Source: Lysobacterales bacterium
Lineage (GTDB): Bacteria; Pseudomonadota; Gammaproteobacteria; Xanthomonadales; Wenzhouxiangellaceae
DNA length: 64,000 bases
Assembly: GCA_002722315.1 (NCBI GenBank)
Contig: PBLG01000001.1
Location: 1 to 64,000 of the forward strand
Direction: 5' to 3'
Shown here: piece by piece, positions 8,696-18,011 of the stretch
Layout: each line of letters begins with the position of its first letter
Position numbering within the stretch: position 1 is the first letter of the stretch
Program-made: the position numbers and the translations under genes
Notes under the pieces: model-generated
What the model was told of the DNA's origin: nothing
Seen by the model: only the letters and a program-made list of their open reading frames with translations
Database searches by the model: none

Positions 8696-10123
8696 ATGCA
8701 AAACATCTCCATCTCGAAGAATACCGCCATCCAGGCCTTGTTCGCGGCCGCGCTTTCAATCGCATGCACGCGCGTAGATGCGCTGGAGTTCGTGTTCATC
8801 GACGAATTCGAGCCGCTGCCGCCGGCCAGCGAGAAGCTTCAGTGGTTCCTGGATCAGCTCGTCCCCGGGGAGCCGATCACCGATGCGGAAATAATGGAAA
8901 ACTTCGCCCCGTCCTGGCTTTCGAGCATCAACGTGCAGGAGACGCGGGACTTTCTGTTGTCGGTTCGCAGCAGTTATCCGTCGGGCCAGGTCACCGACCG
9001 GATCATGCTGACCCCGATGCAGTTCACCGGACTGGTCACCGGCAGCACCGGCAACGTGGCGTTCGTCTCGTTCGGTTCGAAGTTCGCCGATCCCGGCATC
9101 AATCAACTCTCGGTCTCGTCGTTCGGTACCGGCCAGGCAACAGTCGTGCGCTCGGAGCACCAGGGCCTGGACCTGGACCAGGCCGCCGACGAATTCCTGA
9201 CCATGTCCAGCCAGCCGGCGCTGCTGGTCGGCCGGATCGATTCGTCGGATCAGTGCGTCGTCGTCGAGGGACGAAACGAATCGGCGGCTCGCGCGACGGC
9301 CTCCATCTTCAAGATCTGGGTACTTGGCGGTGTGGCCGGTGCGGTCGAGAGCGGCATGGCTTCGATTCGCCAGATCGTGCCGAGAATAGATTCCGAAGAG
9401 GCGCCCGGCGGGCCGGTCGCCAACGAGCCGGACAATACGCCGTTCACCGTCATGGAACTGGCCGAGCTGATGCTGGGCATCAGCGACAACACGGCCACCG
9501 ATCTGCTTCACGAGCTGGTGGGGCGCGATGCACTGAACCCGGTGCCGGCGGCATTCGGGCATGCGCAGCCGGGACTGCTGACTCCGTTCCTGAACATCAG
9601 CGAGACCTTCCACCTGCTGTTTTCGGTGCCCTTTGCCGAGGCCAACGCCTACCTCAACGGCAGCGAGAACTCGCAGGCCGATTACGTGACCGACACGCTG
9701 GAGCCTCTGGGCTCCTACGCTGCCAACGGCGGCGGCTTCAACAATGCCGACTTGACCACGACCGTGACCTGGCGCGCCTCGCCGCTGGACGTCTGCAATG
9801 CGTTCGCCCGCCATCGGACCTGGACCGTCGGTTCCGACGAAGCCCTGGTGGTCGAACGCGCACTGGGCGCCGGCGTTGCGCAGCCGAACCTGAGGAACGA
9901 ATGGGATCGCATCTGGTACAAGGGCGGCAACCTGATCGTCGAATCCGACCCGGGCAATCCGGGCTTCGAGCAGGTGGTGCTCACGCATGCCTGGATGCTG
10001 GAAAATGAAGGCAGCGACCCCTGGGTTGTCGTGGCGCTGTCCAACGGGCCGACCGACGACATCGACGGGTTCGACGTGCAGTCGATCACGGGGCGTATTT
10101 TCGAGATTCTAGCCGCGATGTAG
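8696..10123 (+). CDS. exported serine hydrolase, class A beta-lactamase-like
   Basis: Signal peptide; SIFK (SxxK), SDNTATDLL (SDN), WYKGG (KTG-like). Confidence 0.75.
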   Translation: MQNISISKNTAIQALFAAALSIACTRVDALEFVFIDEFEPLPPASEKLQWFLDQLVPGEPITDAEIMENFAPSWLSSINVQETRDFLLSVRSSYPSGQVTDRIMLTPMQFTGLVTGSTGNVAFVSFGSKFADPGINQLSVSSFGTGQATVVRSEHQGLDLDQAADEFLTMSSQPALLVGRIDSSDQCVVVEGRNESAARATASIFKIWVLGGVAGAVESGMASIRQIVPRIDSEEAPGGPVANEPDNTPFTVMELAELMLGISDNTATDLLHELVGRDALNPVPAAFGHAQPGLLTPFLNISETFHLLFSVPFAEANAYLNGSENSQADYVTDTLEPLGSYAANGGGFNNADLTTTVTWRASPLDVCNAFARHRTWTVGSDEALVVERALGAGVAQPNLRNEWDRIWYKGGNLIVESDPGNPGFEQVVLTHAWMLENEGSDPWVVVALSNGPTDDIDGFDVQSITGRIFEILAAM

Positions 10124-10191
10124 CGCCGGTGCGCCGGTCCCCGGCGCATGCTTCGAGCCGCCTGCGGTCGACCGACCTATACTTGGGCCGG

Positions 10192-11787
10192 ATGTCGAAC
10201 GGTCCGGGTAGCCGATTCCGCATGGATTGCCTCGAAAAACCTCTGAACACGTCTGCGCCGCGCGCGCTTCACCAGAACAGCCGCGCCGTGTCGTTTCGTC
10301 CGGGTCGCATCGCCAGGTCGGGCCGTCGCGTCTTTCTCGTTGCTGCCCTGGCGACGATGAGCTGGGCGGCCGAATCCGCCGAACGCTGGGTGGCGACCGA
10401 CGGCAGCGACGCGACCGGCGACGGCAGTGCCGGCAATCCGTGGGCGACCATCACGCATGCGGTCGACAATGCCGCCGACGGTGACGAGGTGCTGGTCCGG
10501 CCGGGCACTTACAACGGGCGCCAGCAGCTGCGCCGCGAGTTCGACGTTCCGGTCGTGATCCGTTCCGAGGTGCCCTACGCGGCGAAGCTGCGTCACGATG
10601 CCGGCGCGGCGCTGATCGCGTTTACCGCGCGCAACGTCGTCATCGAGGGTTTCGACATCGCGCATGCGCCCGACAATACCGGCGCCCTGGTCATCCAGGT
10701 CCAGGATCTGCTCGGCGCGGTCAACGGAAGTGCCGACGGCGCCGATCCGGTGGTCTCCGGCATCGTTTTCCGCAACAACATCATCCACTCCAGCACCGAC
10801 AACGACCTGCTCAAGGTCAACAACGGCGCTGAGAATATTCTGATAGAGGGCAACCTGTTCTTCAACCAGGCCGGATCCGACGAACACATCGACATCAACA
10901 GCGTGGTCGGCGTGGTCGTGCAGGACAACATCTTCATGAACACCGCCGCGCGCCCGGATACCAGTTCGTTCGTGGTCATCAAGGATTCCAACGGCGACAG
11001 CGACACGGTGTTGGGCACCCGCCAGGTCACCGTCCGGCGCAACGTGTTCCTGAACTGGTACGGATCTTCCGGGCAGAGCTTCGTGCGTCTCGGCGAGGAC
11101 GGCACGGCCAACTTCGAAGCCATCGATATCCTGGTCGAGAACAACCTGATGCTCGGCAACTCCGGCGACCTGATGCGGACACCGTTGACAATCCAGGGCT
11201 CGCGCGACGTGGTGTTCCGGAACAACACGCTCTCGGGCGACATGCCCAGCCGCAGTTTCGCCGGGCGGTTGATTGCAAGCCCCGACAATCCGTTGAACGA
11301 GAACCTGGTGTTCGTCAACAACGCCTGGTCCGACCCGACCGGAACCATGGGCGCCGAGGCCTTCAGCGGCGTGGACCTGTTCGACGCCCCGCCCGACCAG
11401 ACCGAATCGGCGCTGCTCGACAACAACCTGTACTTCAACGGCGGCAATCCGATCCCGGTCGACAACGGCCAGTTTCTGGACTTTACCGACGACGTCAATG
11501 CGCTGGTCGGCGACCCGCTGCTGCCGGACCCGGCCGCACTCGTCGCGCCCGCGTGGAATGGCACCGCGTTCGCCGACGGTTCGGCGACGATCCGCGAGGC
11601 CTTCGAGCGGCTGGTCGCCGACTGGGCCGCGCCGATCGACGGCAGCCCGCTGATCGATGCCGCCGATCCGGCCTCGAGTGCGATCGAAGACATGCTCGGT
11701 CAGCTTCGCGGCGACCGGCCCGACCTCGGCGCATTCGAGACCAACCCCGCCGACGACACGATTTTTGCCGACGGGTTCGAGCAATGA
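10192..11787 (+). CDS. secreted right-handed parallel beta-helix protein, C-terminal IFADGFEQ
   Basis: RWVATDGSDATGDGSAGNPWATITHAVDNAADGDEVLVRPGTYNGRQQ; N/D-rich beta-helix rungs; start codon uncertain (open frame from 10129). Confidence 0.75.
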   Translation: MSNGPGSRFRMDCLEKPLNTSAPRALHQNSRAVSFRPGRIARSGRRVFLVAALATMSWAAESAERWVATDGSDATGDGSAGNPWATITHAVDNAADGDEVLVRPGTYNGRQQLRREFDVPVVIRSEVPYAAKLRHDAGAALIAFTARNVVIEGFDIAHAPDNTGALVIQVQDLLGAVNGSADGADPVVSGIVFRNNIIHSSTDNDLLKVNNGAENILIEGNLFFNQAGSDEHIDINSVVGVVVQDNIFMNTAARPDTSSFVVIKDSNGDSDTVLGTRQVTVRRNVFLNWYGSSGQSFVRLGEDGTANFEAIDILVENNLMLGNSGDLMRTPLTIQGSRDVVFRNNTLSGDMPSRSFAGRLIASPDNPLNENLVFVNNAWSDPTGTMGAEAFSGVDLFDAPPDQTESALLDNNLYFNGGNPIPVDNGQFLDFTDDVNALVGDPLLPDPAALVAPAWNGTAFADGSATIREAFERLVADWAAPIDGSPLIDAADPASSAIEDMLGQLRGDRPDLGAFETNPADDTIFADGFEQ

Positions 11788-12770
11788 GAATACTGGTCAC
11801 CGGCAGCGCCGGCCACCTCGGCGAGGCGCTGATGCGTGTTTTGCGTTCCCGGGGCCGCGACGCGCGGGGCACCGACATCAAGCCTTCGGATTTCACCGAC
11901 AAGGTCGGTTCCATCGTCGACCGGGTGTTCGTGCGCGAAGCCATGGCCGGGGTCGACGCGGTGCTGCATACTGCCACGCTGCACAAGCCGCACGTGGCCA
12001 CGCACACGCGGCAGGATTTCATCGACACCAACATCACCGGCACGCTGAACCTGCTGGAAGAAGCGCTTGCCGCCGGCGTGGGTTCGTTCGTCTTCACCTC
12101 GACCACCAGCACCTTCGGCGACGCCCTGCGCCCGCCGCCGGATCAGCCGGCGGCCTGGATTACCGAAGACGTCACGCCCATCGCCAAGAACATCTACGGC
12201 GCGACCAAGACAGCGGCCGAGGACTTGTGCCGGCTGTTTCACCGCAACCAGGGCCTCCCCTGCGTGGTGCTGCGCACGTCCAGGTTCTTTCCCGAGCCCG
12301 ACGACGACCCGGCGCGCCGAAGCACCTTCGACGGCACGAATCTGAAAGTCTGTGAATTGTTGTATCGACGGGTCGATATCGTCGATGTCGTCGACGCGCA
12401 TCTTCAAGCGATCGAACGGGCGCCGGAGATCGGCTTCGACAGGTTCATCATCAGCGCGACCACGCCGTTTCGGCGCGAAGACCTCGAGCGGCTGCGCAGC
12501 GATCCCGCAGGGGTCCTGGATCATCGAGTGCCCGGTTGGCGCGAGGTATTCGATTCCCGCGGCTGGCGGATGCTCGACGACATCGAACGCGTCTACGTCA
12601 ACGCACATGCCCGGGCGCGTCTTGGCTGGCAACCCGTCCACGACTTCCGGCGGGCGATCCGCGACCTGGGCCGGGGACGCGACTACAGAAGCGCTCTGGC
12701 CCTGGAGATCGGCGCCAGGGGATATCACGATATCGAGTATTCCGGCGGCATCTTTCCGGTCGAAAACTGA
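11784..12770 (+). CDS. NAD-dependent epimerase/dehydratase family protein
   Basis: MRILVTGSAGHLGEALMRVL Rossmann motif; YGATKTAAEDL (YxxxK); ATGA overlap with the preceding stop. Confidence 0.85.
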   Translation: MRILVTGSAGHLGEALMRVLRSRGRDARGTDIKPSDFTDKVGSIVDRVFVREAMAGVDAVLHTATLHKPHVATHTRQDFIDTNITGTLNLLEEALAAGVGSFVFTSTTSTFGDALRPPPDQPAAWITEDVTPIAKNIYGATKTAAEDLCRLFHRNQGLPCVVLRTSRFFPEPDDDPARRSTFDGTNLKVCELLYRRVDIVDVVDAHLQAIERAPEIGFDRFIISATTPFRREDLERLRSDPAGVLDHRVPGWREVFDSRGWRMLDDIERVYVNAHARARLGWQPVHDFRRAIRDLGRGRDYRSALALEIGARGYHDIEYSGGIFPVEN

Positions 12771-12785
12771 CTCGCCCGCGCAGGG

Positions 12786-13019
12786 TTAGTCAGAGGCGCC
12801 CCGATCGGCTCCGGAAAACCAGAATACCCGCTCGACCGGCTCGCCGAAAGCGCGCGCGATCTTCAGCGCCACTTCCAGCGACGGCGAGTATCGGCCCTGT
12901 TCGATGGCGATGATGGTCTGGCGCGAGACGCCGACCGCGTCGGCCAGCGCCTGCTGCGTCATGTGATCGCGCGCATCGCGCAGGGCTCGAACCGCGTTGT
13001 CGAGATTGCTGCCGCCCAC
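12786..13019 (-). CDS. small XRE-family HTH transcriptional regulator
   Basis: MTQQALADAVGVSRQTIIAIEQGRYSPSLEVALKIARAF. Confidence 0.92.
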   Translation of the reverse strand: MGGSNLDNAVRALRDARDHMTQQALADAVGVSRQTIIAIEQGRYSPSLEVALKIARAFGEPVERVFWFSGADRGASD

Positions 13020-13020
13020 G

Positions 13021-13467
13021 TCAGAGCCCGCGCCGATAGAACACCAGCGTCAGCACAAGCTCGACGACCGTGGCCAGGAACACCGTGGCCACCAGCGCAT
13101 TGGCGATCAGCATCGGCGACTCGGCGAACGCCTGGCCGAAAATGCCGCCGATCAGGATCTGCGCAACGATGCCGATGACGCCAATGCCGAGCACTACGCC
13201 GCCGATATTGCCGGCGCGCCACGCGATCAACCTGTCCCGCTCGTCTTCCTGCTGCGGCCTGGCGGTTGCCGCGATCACGATGTGATAGCCCACCAGGACG
13301 ATGACAAGAAGAATCGTGAGCCCGGTGGCGAGCCCGGTCATCGAGGCCGCATGGAGTTGTCCAGCCTGCCAGAGCTCCCAGACCGAGCGGAAATAGAGGA
13401 TGCCAATGAACCACATGGCGATCAGCGTGCCGATTGCGCTTTTTTCGTGAAACGAAAGGTTGGTCAT
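13021..13467 (-). CDS. DUF2178-like integral membrane protein paired with XRE regulator
   Basis: Four predicted TM segments, 1-bp gap to XRE gene. Confidence 0.65.
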   Translation of the reverse strand: MTNLSFHEKSAIGTLIAMWFIGILYFRSVWELWQAGQLHAASMTGLATGLTILLVIVLVGYHIVIAATARPQQEDERDRLIAWRAGNIGGVVLGIGVIGIVAQILIGGIFGQAFAESPMLIANALVATVFLATVVELVLTLVFYRRGL

Positions 13468-13501
13468 TTGAACTGCATCCCTTTGATGATCCTGAGCAGA
13501 G

Positions 13502-13519
13502 TGTAAAGTGTACTTTACA
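13502..13519. promoter_or_regulatory. palindromic operator candidate TGTAAAGT-GT-ACTTTACA
   Basis: Perfect 8-bp arms, 35 bp upstream of the 13467 start; related half-site CTTTACA just beyond (13534-13540). Confidence 0.6.
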
Positions 13520-13682
13520 TAATGTCAAGTAACCTTTACATTCATGCGCCCGGGATGCCGGGAGACCGCGCAATCGGGCCCTTCACCTTGATCTTGCAGG
13601 CTGCCGGTACGGTGAACGCCGAATCCACTTGGATCGGTGCACTGGCGACAGGCTCGATCCCCCGAACAGACGGAACGCCAAC

Positions 13683-14114
13683 GTGACCAGGCAGTTGACA
13701 AGGACCGGCAACAATGCCGCAACGCTCATACAGAACCTCGGACTGTGGGTGGTGCTGCTGGCCACCGTGGTCGCGGGCATCCAGGAAATCTGGGTGATGA
13801 TCGAGGCCCGCCAGGTCAAGCTGACCGACCTGCTGCTGCTGTTCATCTACCTGGAAGTGATCACGATGGTGAACGTTTACTGGCAGTCTGGCAAGCTGCC
13901 GGTTCGGATGCCGCTTTATATTGCGATGGTGGCGCTGGCGCGTTACCTCATTCTCGAGGCCGCCCACCTGGGCAGCGCGCAGGTGCTGGCGGTCTCGGGC
14001 GGCATCCTGATTCTGGCGATCGCCGTCATCGTGGTGCGCTACGGCCACTTGAAGATGCCCTATCCGGACAGCGCCGCGTCGCCGGAGAAAAGAGAGCCCG
14101 CGATCAAGGATTGA
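13683..14114 (+). CDS. PsiE-family phosphate-starvation-inducible membrane protein
   Basis: VTDLLLLFIYLEVITMVNVYWQSGKLPVRMPLYIAMVALARYLIL-type sequence; GTG start assumed. Confidence 0.75.
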   Translation: MTRQLTRTGNNAATLIQNLGLWVVLLATVVAGIQEIWVMIEARQVKLTDLLLLFIYLEVITMVNVYWQSGKLPVRMPLYIAMVALARYLILEAAHLGSAQVLAVSGGILILAIAVIVVRYGHLKMPYPDSAASPEKREPAIKD

Positions 14115-14185
14115 CGCCGTCCGGATCGCGCCCGGTTGCGCCACGGTGCTACATTGGCGCCTGTTCCCGCAGCCCTGCCGTGCCG

Positions 14186-14551
14186 ATGAACGAAAAGAAA
14201 TCCCCGCTGGACATCGCCGCATCTCTGAGCGAACTCTGGTCGCCGAGAATCATAGGTGAGGTCGACGACCATTACGTCAAGGTCGCAAAGCTGAAGGGCA
14301 CGCTGGCCTGGCACGATCACGCCGGCGAGGACGAGATGTTCTACATCCTCTCCGGATGCCTGGAGATGCAAATGGCGGATCGCACCGTTCACCTCGGCCC
14401 CGGTGAGATGTTCGTGGTGCCGCGCGGCGTGCAGCACAACCCTGTCGCCGAAGAGGAGTGCCTCGTCATGCTGTTCGAACGCAAGACGACCCGTCACACC
14501 GGTGACGTTGCGACCGACAAAACGCGCTCGATCGACCAGCAGTTGCCGTGA
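14186..14551 (+). CDS. cupin domain protein
   Basis: KGTLAWHDHAGEDEMFYILSGCLEMQM...LGPGEMFVVPRGVQHNP. Confidence 0.88.
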   Translation: MNEKKSPLDIAASLSELWSPRIIGEVDDHYVKVAKLKGTLAWHDHAGEDEMFYILSGCLEMQMADRTVHLGPGEMFVVPRGVQHNPVAEEECLVMLFERKTTRHTGDVATDKTRSIDQQLP

Positions 14552-14581
14552 GATGAAGCCCGAAACAACGGAGACGACACC

Positions 14582-15481
14582 ATGAGAGTACTGATTACGG
14601 GTGCAACCGGTTTCATCGGCCAGCCGCTGTGTCGGCGACTTGCCGACAAGGGTCATGAGCTTCTCGTGGTTTCGCGCAGCCCCGAAAAAGCCCGGGCAAA
14701 GCTGCCCGACGGCACGGAAATCCGGGCCGAGGTGTCCGATTTCGTCGACACCGCGCCCGAGGCCGTGATCAACCTGGCCGGCGAACCCATCGCCGAAGGC
14801 CGCTGGACCGACGAAAAGAAGCGCCGGATCGTGGAATCGAGGGTTGAGACCACGCGCGCCATCGTCGAATTGTGCGCGGGTGCGGAGAGCGCACCGAAGG
14901 TGCTCGTCTCGGCTTCCGCCATGGGTTATTACGGCGACCAGGGCGATCGCGAAGTGACCGAGGACACCGCGCCGAACCACGAATTCGTCCACGAAATCTG
15001 CGACCGCTGGGAGACCGAGGCGCGCAAGGCCGAATCCCACGACGTGCGCGTCGCCATTGCGCGTATCGGCCTGGTGCTGGACACCGGCGGGGGCATGCTT
15101 GCAAAGACGCTGACGCCGTTCAAGATGGGCGTCGGCGGCCGGCTCGGCGACGGCAAACAGTACATGCCCTGGATCCACCGTGAAGACATGGTGCGCATCC
15201 TGGTATTTCTGCTGGAACGTGATGATCTGTCGGGCCCGTTCAACGCCTCGGCACCCAACCCGGTGACCAATGCCGAATTCACCCAGGCGCTGGCCAACCA
15301 GCTCAACCGTCCCGCCGTGCTGCCGGCGCCTGCAATTGCCTTGAAAATCGCCTTCGGCGAAATGTCGCGTCTGCTGTTGACCGGCGCGAAGATGTTGCCG
15401 GAGCGGCTGGAGGACGCCGGGTTCGAATTCCGCTACTGTAGGCTCGAAGACGCGCTGAGCGAGATTCTGGCCGCAGGCTAG
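14582..15481 (+). CDS. TIGR01777-family sugar epimerase (YfcH-like)
   Basis: MRVLITGATGFIGQPLCRRLADKGHELLVVSRSPEKA; SASAMGYYGD; PWIHREDMV. Confidence 0.92.
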   Translation: MRVLITGATGFIGQPLCRRLADKGHELLVVSRSPEKARAKLPDGTEIRAEVSDFVDTAPEAVINLAGEPIAEGRWTDEKKRRIVESRVETTRAIVELCAGAESAPKVLVSASAMGYYGDQGDREVTEDTAPNHEFVHEICDRWETEARKAESHDVRVAIARIGLVLDTGGGMLAKTLTPFKMGVGGRLGDGKQYMPWIHREDMVRILVFLLERDDLSGPFNASAPNPVTNAEFTQALANQLNRPAVLPAPAIALKIAFGEMSRLLLTGAKMLPERLEDAGFEFRYCRLEDALSEILAAG

Positions 15482-15670
15482 CACCGGCCGGACGTGCGGC
15501 CGGCTCAAGGCCGAACCGCAAGAGACCACGAGAAATTGGCCCTACGAATGAGCCTACCAGCCAAGCGTCACTTCAGGAGGCACCCGGACGACGACGTCCA
15601 CTGTTCCGTGGCGGCTCGCCCGGGTGCCCGACGCCCTCTTGAATTTCCCGGGATCTACCACGCGCGAGCG

Positions 15671-17941
15671 ATGCTCGCGCTGTTGCTTGTCTTCCTGGCA
15701 GGCGCGGCGTGGGCCCAGCCGGCAAGCGATTCCCCGCGTTTCCGGATTCAGGTCGAACAGGACGGTGTCTACAGGGTCGCCTACGATCGGCTCGAGGCCG
15801 CCGGGCTTCAGGGTCCGATTGCCAGCGACTGGCTGGCCATGGAGAACCTCGGCAAGCGCGTCGCGCTGCGCGTCGACGATGGTGGCGATGCCATGTTCGG
15901 GCCGGGTGACAGCCTGATATTCATCGGCGAGCATTTGCGCGGCGAGACGAGCCACTATCACGACTTCTCGCCGTTCAACGTCTACGTGCTCGATATCGTG
16001 CCGCAGGCCACGCCGTTTCGCATGAGCGAAGCATCCGCGCTTTCGGGAAGCGCTGGAGGCGTGGCGCCGAGCGGCCTGCGCGGCGGTGTCCACCTCGAGC
16101 AGGACCTGCTCAGAATCCCGCTGTCCGGACCGCCCGCCGCCTACCAGGACGAAACGCTCTGGTACTGGCTGCAGTTGAATAACCTGGCTTCTGCGCCGAC
16201 CGGCATTCCGGTGGATCTTTCGCGGATCGACAGGTCTGGGGACAAGGCGTTCGATCTCAGGCTGCAGTTCCGCGGATGGTCGGATACTGCCAGCGCCGCG
16301 CGCTTGCCCATTCCCGATCACGTCGTCGAAGTCGCGCTCAACGGCACCCCGATCGCGACGGGTCGATGGGAAGGCAGAGAGACCCATCTGATCGAGATTT
16401 CGGGTATTCCGTCAGCGCTGGTCGAGTCGGAAGGCAATGTGATTGAAATCCGTGTGCCTGCACGCCGTCATGGGGACAACCTCGATCCGGTCATCGACGT
16501 GGTCTACCTGGACTGGCTGGAGGTCGCTTTCCCACGTGATCCGGTGCTCCGCCACCGACAGGATCGGCTCGTAATCCCGGCGGACGGAAATACCGGCCTG
16601 CTTCGCCTCCGATCAGACAGTCGGGCCGACGCCGCACAGGTCGAGAGAGTCGAGCTTTTCGGCGAGGAAGGCTTCGCCACGGTCATGACGCCGACAGGTG
16701 AAGCGTCGAAGGCTTTCGAAGGGTCGATTCCTGATGCCGAACGTCGAATCTGGGTGGTGCCCGACGAGCATTTCGAGACACCGTCGGCCGTCTTGCTCGA
16801 TCGGCCGTCGAATCTCGCTGCGAGTCGCGAGCAGCGCGACTATTTCATCGTCGCCCATCCCGATCTCGTCGCATCGGTCGAGCCGCTGGCCCGGTTTCAC
16901 CGGCAACGCGGTACCCGCACCGAGCTGGTGGACGTGCAGGACATTTACGATGAATTCAATCACGGCATAAAGCATCCGCAGGCCATTCGCGACTTTCTCG
17001 CGCATGCCCGCCGGGTCAGGGAGGCACCCGCGCCGAGCATGGTATTGCTCGTCGGAGATGCGAGCTGGTTCGCCAAGCGAACCGACGACCCGAGCGGGGA
17101 CAGCGCTCGCTTCCACCAGAGAGATCTCATCCCAAGCTGGCAATTGCGATCGCGCGACGGGCCCGCCGCAAGCGACAACCCGTTCGTCACCCTGGACGGG
17201 GACGACCTGTACCCCGATATGGCGATCGGTCGATTTCCGGCCGCCAGTCCGTCCGAGGCAAGCGCCATGGTCGCAAAGACCATCGCCTACATGACGAGTC
17301 CGGCGCCGGGACCGTGGCGTTCGCGAATCCTGCTGGCCAGCGACCCGACCGGAAACTTCTCGGCAAGAAATTCCCAGTTGGCGCGGCGCGCTCGGGACCG
17401 CGGACTGACTGCGACCGAACTGCTGGCCCATCCATCCGAAGCCGGGGAACGGCACCAGGAGAGGATGCGGGCGGCGATCGACGAGGGCATGCTGGTGTTG
17501 CACTTCTTCGGCCACGGCGGGCGGTTCATGTGGCAGACGGCGCCGGCTCGCGGCAACGCAGGCAACCTGTTCGGGATGGAAGATCTCGACCTGCTGACGC
17601 CCAGCGACCGGTTGCCCATCGTCCTCAGCATGTCGTGCGCGACCGGCCCCTTCGACCATCCCGCCGCGGACTCGTTGGCCGAGAAATTCCTGCGCATCGC
17701 GGATCGGGGCGCCGTCGCGGTGTTGGCCGCTTCCGCGCGCAACAGTCCGTCGCTGGGCTTCACCAACAACCTGCTGGAGGGGATTCTGGTATCGGGAACG
17801 CTGGGCGAGGCGGTGCGAGTGGCAAAAAGCGCCCGGCTGCACCCGGATTCGGCCTTGTTCTACAACCTACTGGGGGACCCGGCGCTCGTACCGGCACGCC
17901 CTGAAAACGGAATGGCGTCGGACGGGGAAACAGCGGAGTAA
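15671..17941 (+). CDS. C25-family (gingipain-like) cysteine peptidase, exported
   Basis: Signal peptide MLALLLVFLAGAAWAQ; VLHFFGHGG (His) and IVLSMSCATGPFDHP (Cys); start inside open frame beginning 15494. Confidence 0.82.
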   Translation: MLALLLVFLAGAAWAQPASDSPRFRIQVEQDGVYRVAYDRLEAAGLQGPIASDWLAMENLGKRVALRVDDGGDAMFGPGDSLIFIGEHLRGETSHYHDFSPFNVYVLDIVPQATPFRMSEASALSGSAGGVAPSGLRGGVHLEQDLLRIPLSGPPAAYQDETLWYWLQLNNLASAPTGIPVDLSRIDRSGDKAFDLRLQFRGWSDTASAARLPIPDHVVEVALNGTPIATGRWEGRETHLIEISGIPSALVESEGNVIEIRVPARRHGDNLDPVIDVVYLDWLEVAFPRDPVLRHRQDRLVIPADGNTGLLRLRSDSRADAAQVERVELFGEEGFATVMTPTGEASKAFEGSIPDAERRIWVVPDEHFETPSAVLLDRPSNLAASREQRDYFIVAHPDLVASVEPLARFHRQRGTRTELVDVQDIYDEFNHGIKHPQAIRDFLAHARRVREAPAPSMVLLVGDASWFAKRTDDPSGDSARFHQRDLIPSWQLRSRDGPAASDNPFVTLDGDDLYPDMAIGRFPAASPSEASAMVAKTIAYMTSPAPGPWRSRILLASDPTGNFSARNSQLARRARDRGLTATELLAHPSEAGERHQERMRAAIDEGMLVLHFFGHGGRFMWQTAPARGNAGNLFGMEDLDLLTPSDRLPIVLSMSCATGPFDHPAADSLAEKFLRIADRGAVAVLAASARNSPSLGFTNNLLEGILVSGTLGEAVRVAKSARLHPDSALFYNLLGDPALVPARPENGMASDGETAE

Positions 17942-17967
17942 GACAATCGTGCCCAACGGGCAAGCGA

Positions 17968-17990
17968 TGACCACCGGAGGCCGGTGGTCA
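17968..17990. terminator. bidirectional terminator-like hairpin between convergent genes
   Basis: TGACCACCGG-AGG-CCGGTGGTCA perfect 10-bp stem; no long T tract. Confidence 0.45.
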
Positions 17991-18011
17991 CCGTGGAATG
18001 ACTCGGCCCGA

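Noticed and set aside
10177-11784. 535-aa minus-strand ORF
   Set aside because: Antisense to the beta-helix gene; Val/Asp-rich shadow translation.
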